IMG/VR virus record: IMGVR_UViG_3300025168_000233
Span: 1 to 37,516 of that record
DNA length: 37,516 bases
From: a virus
Reading direction: 5' to 3' (one strand)
Position 1 is the first letter of the stretch, and each line of letters begins with the position of its first letter. A program made the position numbers and the translations under genes. Positions 1-5,163 of the stretch are shown here, piece after piece. The notes under the pieces were generated by a model. The model made no database searches and had not been told where the DNA came from. It saw nothing but the letters and a program-made list of their open reading frames with translations.

Positions 1-459
1 CCTAAGGTAGATGCATTGCAAAATCATCTAATGGCATTAGGAGTTTTCACAGTGAATACATATAATGAGAGATTCTCAGAGTATTATCCACAGGGAGAGA
101 ATGACATTGCTATACTTGGGTTTGATTCTATGTCAGTAAGATTACAAGCAGTAGAGGCACTATGTGGAATAGCTGGTGTGAGGCCATTATATATAATTGA
201 TGGCCGTATGGGTGCTGAGCACTATCAGCAGTACATATTTGATAAGCCTACTGTTAGTAAGTACAAGAAGACCTGGTACTCAGATGAGTCAGGTAGCCCA
301 GAGCCATGCAATGCAAAGGCAACAAGCTACTGTTCTAATTTATCAGGCAGTATGATAGCAAATACAGTAAGGAAACTCGTTACAGGACAACCATTTAACA
401 GATCATTCTCATTTAATTTTCCCACAATGTTATTGGAAAAGTCCGTTATGATGTCGTAA
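1..459 (+). CDS. ThiF/E1-like adenylyltransferase family protein, 3' part only
   Basis: The reading frame is open from base 1, so the N-terminal half, which would hold the ATP-binding glycine loop, lies outside the window; 152 codons and a TAA stop are visible. Seen: a GFDSM-S-VR segment near bases 118-141 that fits the 'vDs...R' strand-helix turn after the nucleotide site in ThiF/E1 enzymes, an IDGRMGAEH segment, and a PCNAKATSY segment with a cysteine at 307-309 followed by a helix. This order is typical of phage- and plasmid-borne ThiF-family proteins that adenylate a C-terminal carboxylate. The partner (a ubiquitin-like, E2 or JAB protein) is not visible here and may lie to the left. It is the first gene of the plus-strand arm and is followed by a strong terminator. 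Family assignment is fairly good; substrate and role are unknown. Confidence 0.7.
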   Translation, partial: PKVDALQNHLMALGVFTVNTYNERFSEYYPQGENDIAILGFDSMSVRLQAVEALCGIAGVRPLYIIDGRMGAEHYQQYIFDKPTVSKYKKTWYSDESGSPEPCNAKATSYCSNLSGSMIANTVRKLVTGQPFNRSFSFNFPTMLLEKSVMMS

Positions 460-499
460 ATTACATACGCATTTCGAACGCAAATCCTTATTTGTAATG

Positions 500-528
500 A
501 AAAGGGGTGGTATATCTGCCCCTTTTTT
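500..528 (+). terminator. Rho-independent terminator after the ThiF-like gene
   Basis: AAAAGGGG (500-507) pairs with CCCCTTTT (519-526) across an 11-base loop and runs into six T's (523-528). It lies 40 bases after the ThiF stop and 22 bases before the Erf start. The A-rich left arm means it could also work on the opposite strand. It separates the ThiF gene from the recombination genes. Confidence 0.85.
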
Positions 529-550
529 AACCCCCTAAAAGGAGACTTAA

Positions 551-1042
551 ATGTCTGAAAAAGAAAGAGCCAAAACCGTGGAAGATTACTTGACCCCAGA
601 AGAAGCTGATGAATTTATGTGGGTAGGACCTGTATTAAATTCAAATACTATTGGTAAATTAGCTGGTGCGCTAGCTAAGGCACAATCACAAATGACTATG
701 ATTGAAGGTAAGAGTACTAATCCCTTCTTTAATAGTAAATATGCTAGCCTAGCTGCCGTATTAGAAGTAGCAATGCCTGCATTAAATGCTAATGAAATAG
801 CATTAGTTCAAGGTAATAGATGGGATGCAGAAGATAATGGATTCTATATTACTAGTATGTTAATGCATTCATCAGGTGAATGGATTAAAAGTGAAATAAG
901 AATGCCAGTATCTAAGAAAGATGCTCATGGTATTGGAGCTGCTACTACATATGGCCGGAGATATCTATTATCTTCTATGGTTGGTGTAGCCCAAGCAGAT
1001 GATGATGGTAATGGTGCAATACAACAAGCACCCAGAAAGTAA
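551..1042 (+). CDS. Erf-family single-strand annealing recombinase
   Basis: This 163-residue protein matches the ERF superfamily pattern: an N-terminal helical AKAQ.QM segment, N-FFNSKYA-LA-V, an HSSGEW strand, then the signature Gly-rich turn and TYGRRY (about residues 130-140) followed by the acidic VAQADDDGNG tail. Erf proteins form rings on single-stranded DNA and anneal complementary strands during phage recombination and genome circularisation. The start has an AAAGGAG site seven bases upstream of the ATG. It is followed after 11 bases by the SSB-like gene, so the two are probably one transcript, and a resolvase-like nuclease further down completes a recombination set. It is shorter than P22 Erf (about 200 residues) and lacks an extended C-terminal domain. 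Confidence 0.9.
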   Translation: MSEKERAKTVEDYLTPEEADEFMWVGPVLNSNTIGKLAGALAKAQSQMTMIEGKSTNPFFNSKYASLAAVLEVAMPALNANEIALVQGNRWDAEDNGFYITSMLMHSSGEWIKSEIRMPVSKKDAHGIGAATTYGRRYLLSSMVGVAQADDDGNGAIQQAPRK

Positions 1043-1053
1043 AGGAGAAAATA

Positions 1054-1581
1054 ATGGCAAGAACATTTACATTACCTAAGAAAGGTACTGGTTTATGGAA
1101 TGAAGGTTGGCATACAGTCACTATTAATAAAGCTGAAAAAGGCGAACTAGATAATGGATCTAAGTATATAGATACATGGTTTGATGGATATCCTGATAAC
1201 TTTAATATGCGTATTTATGAGAAGATAGGTAAAGATGGCGAAGAGTTTGCTGTTGGCAACTTATTTAGATTTGCTAACGCTGGCATTACTGACGCATTAG
1301 AAAGTGCTGAAGGTGAGACTGTTATTAAAATGAATGATGATACTTCAGAGCTAGTAGGTAAGACAGTAAATACATACTTTTATAAAGATGGTAAATTTAC
1401 TAGAATACTTGGTCAAGTAGCTCCAGTTCCATTTAAGAATATAGTAGAAGAGTTTACTGACAAAGATGTAAAATACTTTAAAGGTAGATGTGAATCTTTC
1501 TTTAGTAAGTGGGTTGAACCTAAGTTGAAAGATACTGAGGATACACCTACTGAAACGGTAACAGAAGATATACCCTTCTAG
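1054..1581 (+). CDS. Phage single-stranded DNA-binding protein with SSB-type acidic tip
   Basis: The 175-residue protein is predicted to be beta-rich through about residue 145, then has a linker rich in Thr, Asp and Glu and ends in TEDIPF. That ending is close to the DDDIPF tip with which bacterial SSBs recruit RecO, PriA, exonuclease I and other partners. The fold is inferred from this tail, from the aromatic and basic strand segments (WHTVTINKAEKG, TWFDGYPDNFNMRIYEKIG) and from its position directly after Erf; the body is not obviously similar to E. coli SSB and resembles the 'DUF-type' phage SSBs instead. The start is fixed by AAGGAG seven bases upstream. A hairpin follows the stop, so this probably ends the first replication transcript. 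Confidence 0.75.
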   Translation: MARTFTLPKKGTGLWNEGWHTVTINKAEKGELDNGSKYIDTWFDGYPDNFNMRIYEKIGKDGEEFAVGNLFRFANAGITDALESAEGETVIKMNDDTSELVGKTVNTYFYKDGKFTRILGQVAPVPFKNIVEEFTDKDVKYFKGRCESFFSKWVEPKLKDTEDTPTETVTEDIPF

Positions 1582-1605
1582 GTAATAATCTAAAACAATA
1601 ATATG

Positions 1606-1660
1606 AAAGCCCACTGAATAGATTAGTCGCTGCGGACAAGTCTTAAGTAAGTGGGTTTTT
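1606..1660 (+). terminator. Hairpin with T-run between the SSB-like and primase genes
   Basis: AAAGCCCACT (1606-1615) pairs with AGTGGGTTTT (1650-1659) with one G-U wobble, and the right arm runs into T's at 1656-1660. The loop is unusually long (34 bases) and contains GTC/GAC pairings of its own, so this may be a terminator, a partial attenuator or a small structured RNA. The primase start follows 21 bases later with its own GGAG site. Confidence 0.6.
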
Positions 1661-1680
1661 GTATTTAATAAGGAGATAGA

Positions 1681-3453
1681 ATGATAAAAGAATTTGCATT
1701 TGGTTTAGCTAACAGACATTACTTTCAAGACGCTGATAATGTATGTGATTGGATGAATATAGATAAAGATACATATATGTCTTTATATGATTTTGATGAA
1801 AGTATTACAGCTTACTTCAGTAAAAACAACACCTTATCTGGTTTTGATGGCCTTGTATATATCCCTGATGAATTTATATTAGATGTTGATGGTAAGATAG
1901 ATGACAACCTAGAAGAAGCAAGGCAAAAAGCCTTAGGTCTATCAGTATTATTAGAGGATTTGGGTATACCATTTCGCTTATATTTTAGTGGGAATAAGGG
2001 TTTTCATTTCGGATTACCAGGTACAGCATTTAGATGGAAACCTGATGTAAATTTACATTTGAAGGTAAAAGATGCATTAAAAAATGGCGGTATATTTGAT
2101 TATGCTGATCCATCAGTGACCGACAAAACAAGGTTAATACGGGTCAATAATACGAAGAATTTAAAGGCTGGGCTGTGGAAATGTATAATTCCGATTAGTA
2201 TACTGCATGAGGATAATGTGCTTGAAGCATTGAAGAAAATAGCATATAAGCCAGGAGATATACCTGCATTTGAATTAGAATGTGAACCAGTATTTGATGT
2301 ATTAGAAAGGAATAAAAGTGAAGAAGTTAAATCTCCTGAATTTATTAGTCAAGGTAGGAATCCTGATCCAGTTAATTATCCCTGTATATCTAGTATGCTT
2401 GCTAGTAACGCACAGGGTGAACGTCACGCAACTGCTTTACGTCTCGCTGCTTGGTTTAGGTGGCTCTACCCTGAGTCAGTTGTTCGTGTTGTCATGGAAC
2501 AATGGAGACAACAAGTAGACGATCCTAATAGTTCATTTACTGCTAAAGAGATGGAGAGTATAGTTAAAAGCTCTTATGAGTCTCATGGTGGACAGGGTAA
2601 CAGGTATGGGTGTAATGATCCTATAATGGATAAGCATTGCGGCCAAACATGCAAACTGTATAAATCCAAGAAAAGTCAGTCTGTTATGGATTCTAAATCT
2701 ATGGAAGATAGCTTAATAGCATTCTTGGGCAGTGACATTAAACCTATAAATCTAGGAACTATATTCGAAGGTGAAGACTTTCCTATATATCCAGGTGAAG
2801 TAGTAGTTATACAGGCACCACCTAAATCTATGAAGACTATGCTATTACAAAACATAGTAAATGGCCTAAAGAGACCTACATACTTTATAGAGATGGAAAT
2901 GTCACCACGTCAAATATGGTCTAGGTTTGTACAAATAGAGATGAATTGGTCTGAAGATGACCTAAGAGAGCATTATCAGCAAATGAAAAATGGAATGGAT
3001 AAGAAGTTCCAATGGCTTACTGTTGATTATTCATCTCCTTATGCTGCAGAACTAGAGAAACGTATAGCTATGCTTGCAGTTAAACCAGAGATAGTTGTCG
3101 TTGATCATATGGGCTTGTTTAAATCTAAACAACGTGACGCTAACATGAAAACAGAAGAAGCATCTCAAGCTATGATGGAACTTGCAGTTAAGCATAATAT
3201 TATTGTGTTTGCTGTTAGTGAGATTACTAAATCTGCATTTCATGAAGGCAATATGAATATAGCATCAGCTAAAGGCTCATTTAGAACCGCTTACAATACT
3301 AATAAGTTATTGTCAGTAATTCCATCTAAGAGCAAGATGACTGGACTAATAGAGCAATTACAAGTACGATGTGAAGCAAATAGGGAGAGAGAACACCTTG
3401 ATGTTAAACTAGTTGTACATAACAATCAAATCAAAAAGGAAGTATATTCATGA
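1681..3453 (+). CDS. Primase-helicase: AEP primase, four-Cys PriL-like region and RecA-like ATPase
   Basis: This 590-residue protein probably primes and unwinds DNA at the phage fork. Residues 60-170 carry the three archaeo-eukaryotic primase motifs: LDVD (Asp68, Asp70), SGNKGFHF (Ser103-His109) and a DP...RLIR segment (Asp143, Arg151). Residues 228-330 resemble the helical primase-C-terminal/PriL type: PCISSML, GERHATAL and a C311-x8-C320-x3-C324 cluster, which with Cys235 gives four cysteines. Residues 365-550 form a RecA/DnaB-like ATPase with APPKSMKT (379-386) as P-loop and IVVVD (471-475) as Walker B. The P-loop is odd: Met384 stands where glycine is usual before Lys-Thr. The start has AAGGAG seven bases upstream, and the stop overlaps the next start as ATGA. 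The replicative polymerase is not in this window. Confidence 0.85.
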   Translation: MIKEFAFGLANRHYFQDADNVCDWMNIDKDTYMSLYDFDESITAYFSKNNTLSGFDGLVYIPDEFILDVDGKIDDNLEEARQKALGLSVLLEDLGIPFRLYFSGNKGFHFGLPGTAFRWKPDVNLHLKVKDALKNGGIFDYADPSVTDKTRLIRVNNTKNLKAGLWKCIIPISILHEDNVLEALKKIAYKPGDIPAFELECEPVFDVLERNKSEEVKSPEFISQGRNPDPVNYPCISSMLASNAQGERHATALRLAAWFRWLYPESVVRVVMEQWRQQVDDPNSSFTAKEMESIVKSSYESHGGQGNRYGCNDPIMDKHCGQTCKLYKSKKSQSVMDSKSMEDSLIAFLGSDIKPINLGTIFEGEDFPIYPGEVVVIQAPPKSMKTMLLQNIVNGLKRPTYFIEMEMSPRQIWSRFVQIEMNWSEDDLREHYQQMKNGMDKKFQWLTVDYSSPYAAELEKRIAMLAVKPEIVVVDHMGLFKSKQRDANMKTEEASQAMMELAVKHNIIVFAVSEITKSAFHEGNMNIASAKGSFRTAYNTNKLLSVIPSKSKMTGLIEQLQVRCEANREREHLDVKLVVHNNQIKKEVYS

Positions 3454-3884
3454 AGAAAGAAGAGTTTGATGAATTGTTTTTAGATATAATGATGGAGGTA
3501 AAGAAAACACGTGATGAGGGACAGAAAGAGTATGCACATACAAAAAGAAATGTATTTGCCAACTTTGAACGTGTAGCTAATAGCCTAGATATATCTAAAG
3601 AACAAGCATTAATGGTATACCTTATGAAGCACATAGATGGTATAAACGCATGGATTAAGGGTCATAAATCACAAAGAGAGGATGTTACAGGCAGGATTAA
3701 AGATGCTATAGTATATCTATGTTTATTGTGGGGTATGGCTAAAGAACAAATAGTATCTGAAGAAGAGATAGATGCATTTTTTGATGAAAAGGGATTTATT
3801 CCCTCTAAAACCCCTAATGGATCTATATTTAACCCAGAAACAGGAGAAGTATCGTATCAATCTCTAGGAGAGGACGCAGTATGA
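3450..3884 (+). CDS. Helical phage protein of unknown function (144 aa)
   Basis: The function is not known. The protein is almost entirely alpha-helical with a QKEYAH...NVFANFERVA segment near residues 25-45, a VYLMKHIDGINAWIKG segment near 57-72, and a GRIKDAIVYLCLLWGM helix near 81-97. This layout (Glu-Tyr, Asn-x-x-Phe, Lys-His-x-Asp, then Asp-Ala-x-x-Tyr) is common in small phage proteins next to replication genes and is loosely MazG-like, as in all-alpha nucleotide pyrophosphohydrolases. I do not claim that activity. The start overlaps the primase stop in ATGA, and an AAGGA site lies nine bases upstream, so translation is probably coupled to the primase. Confidence 0.75.
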   Translation: MKKEEFDELFLDIMMEVKKTRDEGQKEYAHTKRNVFANFERVANSLDISKEQALMVYLMKHIDGINAWIKGHKSQREDVTGRIKDAIVYLCLLWGMAKEQIVSEEEIDAFFDEKGFIPSKTPNGSIFNPETGEVSYQSLGEDAV

Positions 3885-4108
3885 ACTCAGATAAAAGGAA
3901 AAATGGGAGTATGGATAATATCGGAGAGCGATATAAAGATAGACTTGCTGACCAATCTGATTTCGTAGATGGAATTAGTGCATTCAGAGAGGAAACTCAG
4001 GAAAGAATGCTTGATTTACACGCTAGAATGAATGAATTGGAGTTAAGTCTTGAAGAAAGCATACAAAAAATTCGGGACTATCTCGAATCCTCAAAGAAAA
4101 AGAGTTAA
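3881..4108 (+). CDS. Small charged coiled-coil protein (75 aa)
   Basis: No family recognised. After a short polar N-terminus, residues 30-70 form a continuous amphipathic helix with heptad-like leucines (MLDLHARMNELELSLEESIQ), suggesting a small dimeric coiled coil, perhaps an adaptor for the replication proteins around it. The start overlaps the previous stop as ATGA, preceded by GGAGAGG, so it is translationally coupled. Its last 59 bases overlap the next gene in another frame. Confidence 0.65.
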   Translation: MNSDKRKNGSMDNIGERYKDRLADQSDFVDGISAFREETQERMLDLHARMNELELSLEESIQKIRDYLESSKKKS

Positions 4109-4289
4109 CTTTCACTGTCAAGATTGTGGTGGCGTATGGAAAAGACCAGTAAATTACTTCCTGCGCCATCCACATCCAGCAGTTTCAGCATTAGTCCCTG
4201 AATATGTAAAGGAAATATGCAAGAAATGTGCAGTCAGAGAATTTGGAGCTAAAAATAAAAGGAGAAAGAGGTTTTTTGATGAAATCTGA
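4050..4289 (+). CDS. Zinc-ribbon protein with TTG start (79 aa)
   Basis: Two CxxC knuckles, Cys23-x2-Cys26 and Cys57-x2-Cys60, about 30 residues apart, indicate a zinc ribbon; the surroundings are rich in Lys and Arg (KRKR near the N-terminus, KNKRRKR near the end), which suggests nucleic-acid binding. No ATG exists in this frame before the first knuckle; TTG at 4050 has a GGAG seven bases upstream and is the best start. The gene begins inside the previous one (59-base overlap) and its end overlaps the next start by 11 bases. It may regulate transcription or assist replication, but no specific function can be assigned. Confidence 0.65.
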   Translation: MKKAYKKFGTISNPQRKRVNFHCQDCGGVWKRPVNYFLRHPHPAVSALVPEYVKEICKKCAVREFGAKNKRRKRFFDEI

Positions 4290-4599
4290 ACTAGAAATAG
4301 AGTGTGCATTAGCAGAAGAAATGCAATACCTTGATGACCCTAACTATCCAATGGATGAAATGCAATGGGCAAATAATCAAGGGTGGATAGAAGCATTAGA
4401 ATTTGTGCTAGATCGTACACATGAACAACCTAAAGATATATCACACTTATTAGAAGGAGCAAATAATGAAACCATTACAAAAGCGCTTAAAAGGCTTTCC
4501 GAAGGCCTTGGTTTTGGACGAAAAGACGATGTTGTCGATAGCAAGAATGATAGCATACGTGATGGTTGGCTCTACGGACCGCAACAATGCACCCCCTGA
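4279..4599 (+). CDS. Small acidic protein ending in a CCC_TGA shifty stop (106 aa)
   Basis: No family recognised. The ATG at 4279 with GAGG seven bases upstream is preferred over an upstream ATG at 4228 that lacks a site. The N-terminal half is acidic and helical with several Trp, Tyr and Met residues (EEMQYLDDPNYPMDEMQW), reminiscent of phage proteins that bind host factors, though that is only an analogy. The second half (4466-4599) overlaps a plus-strand gene in the +1 frame. In this overlap the third codon positions are AT-rich (17 of 44 are G or C by my count), like the neighbouring genes, whereas the other frame is GC-rich there. The gene stops at ACC CCC TGA, a known kind of +1 frameshift site, so the real product may continue to 4693 as a 137-residue fusion. 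Confidence 0.65.
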   Translation: MKSELEIECALAEEMQYLDDPNYPMDEMQWANNQGWIEALEFVLDRTHEQPKDISHLLEGANNETITKALKRLSEGLGFGRKDDVVDSKNDSIRDGWLYGPQQCTP

Positions 4600-4693
4600 G
4601 CTGAGTAAACAGGCAATTGAGCTGGATGCTCAAATCGTAGATAAATGGTTAACAGAAGGGAGTAAAAATGTCTGCAAAAAGTGCGAAAGCTAA
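4466..4693 (+). CDS. Overlapping 75-aa reading frame, or frameshifted tail of the previous gene
   Basis: This frame has a good ATG with GGAG six bases upstream, and it ends in a CKKCES segment with one CxxC pair. Its first 134 bases lie within the previous gene. In that stretch its third codon positions are unusually rich in G and C (25 of 43 by my count), unlike neighbouring genes, so the overlap may not be coding in this frame. Downstream of 4599 it encodes an ordinary-looking helical segment (LSKQAIELDAQIVDKWL). Two readings are possible: an independent overlapping gene, or a C-terminal extension reached by +1 frameshifting at CCC_TGA (4594-4599). Its last 26 bases overlap the resolvase-like gene. 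Confidence 0.45.
   Translation: MKPLQKRLKGFPKALVLDEKTMLSIARMIAYVMVGSTDRNNAPPELSKQAIELDAQIVDKWLTEGSKNVCKKCES
4591..4600 (+). promoter_or_regulatory. Candidate +1 programmed frameshift site, CCC_TGA
   Basis: Reading in the frame of the 106-residue protein, the codons are ACC CCC TGA. A ribosome pausing at the TGA with a prolyl-tRNA on CCC can slip one base forward onto CCT and continue as CCT GAG CTG. CCC_UGA is an established +1 shift-prone pair and is reported for Listeria phage PSA structural genes. No strong upstream SD-like stimulator is visible, which weakens the case. Confidence 0.45.
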
Positions 4694-5003
4694 AGGCAGA
4701 AGATTACAAAATATGTTAAGAGATGTTCTCAGAGAGACGTTTCCTCAGTTAGAGGAAGATGATATTAAATCACAAACTATGGGTATGTCAGGTGAGGATA
4801 TAGTTTTATCGCCTGCTGCACGTAAGGTTATTAAGTACAGCTTTGAATGTAAGAATGTAGAGAGACTAGATTTATGGAAGTCTCTAGCTCAAGCCGATGG
4901 AAACAGTGATGATAGAGATCCTGTTTTGGTAATGAAAAGAAATCAAAGCAAGACATATGCTATTGTCGAGCTAAATACATTCATCAACTTAATAAAGGAA
5001 TAA
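4668..5003 (+). CDS. PDDEXK-type nuclease, candidate Holliday-junction resolvase
   Basis: The 111-residue protein has the layout of small phage PDDEXK nucleases: a basic N-terminal helix (KGRRLQNMLRDVLRE, residues 10-24), a MSGEDIVLS strand with Asp44, a FECKN strand with Glu60-x-Lys62, a helix after W70 including Gln75, and a DPVLVMKRNQSKTYAIVEL closing hairpin. The Asp/Glu-x-Lys set is the metal-binding and catalytic core of this fold. With Erf and the SSB-like protein it completes a recombination set, so resolving branched recombination or replication intermediates is a likely role; nicking or repair are alternatives. GGGAG lies six bases before the ATG. The start lies inside the preceding frame (26-base overlap). 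Confidence 0.7.
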   Translation: MSAKSAKAKGRRLQNMLRDVLRETFPQLEEDDIKSQTMGMSGEDIVLSPAARKVIKYSFECKNVERLDLWKSLAQADGNSDDRDPVLVMKRNQSKTYAIVELNTFINLIKE

Positions 5004-5004
5004 A

Positions 5005-5163
5005 ATGTCTTTGGAGATTTACAGAAAACCAGAATACCATAATAATAAAAACTATAATTATATCAAATGGTTTAACCATATGAATAAGAGATTAAGTCTA
5101 ATTGAGAGATCAGTTAAAGATATAAGCGATACACTAAAAGCTGATATTACTGAAACTTATTAG
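5005..5163 (+). CDS. Short terminal plus-strand gene, 52 aa
   Basis: An unbroken frame runs from ATG at 5005, two bases after the nuclease stop codon, to TAG at 5161-5163, with AAGGA a few bases upstream of the start. The product begins MSLEIYRKPEYHNN, is rich in Tyr, Asn and Lys at first, and then forms a helix (NKRLSLIERSVKDISDTL) of the small coiled-coil type. No family recognised. Support comes from the ribosome site, the tight spacing and the helical periodicity. Its 3' end overlaps the convergent ejection-protein gene by 17 bases, so it is the last gene of the plus-strand arm. Confidence 0.6.
   Translation: MSLEIYRKPEYHNNKNYNYIKWFNHMNKRLSLIERSVKDISDTLKADITETY
5064..5082. repeat. 19-bp near-perfect dyad at the convergence point
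   Basis: CAAATGGTTTAACCATATG reads nearly the same on both strands, with one mismatched pair and a central odd base. The core ATGGTT-T-AACCAT (5067-5079) is exact. It lies within the 52-residue gene, just beyond the end of the minus-strand transcript, where an operator or a weak bidirectional stop could be placed. It may also be chance; no T-run follows on either side. Confidence 0.35.

Noticed and set aside
1351-1614. Minus-strand 87-codon frame across the SSB gene
   Set aside because: Rich in Phe, Tyr and Ile as expected for the reverse of an AT-rich gene; no ribosome site or family.
1606-1660. Known ribozyme or riboswitch in the long-loop hairpin
   Set aside because: I found no hammerhead CUGAUGA/GAAA core, no twister or pistol core and no tRNA-like arms.
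4228-4278. Upstream ATG for the acidic protein at 4279-4599
   Set aside because: No ribosome site; it would add a stretch encoded inside the zinc-ribbon gene, while ATG 4279 has GAGG at good distance.
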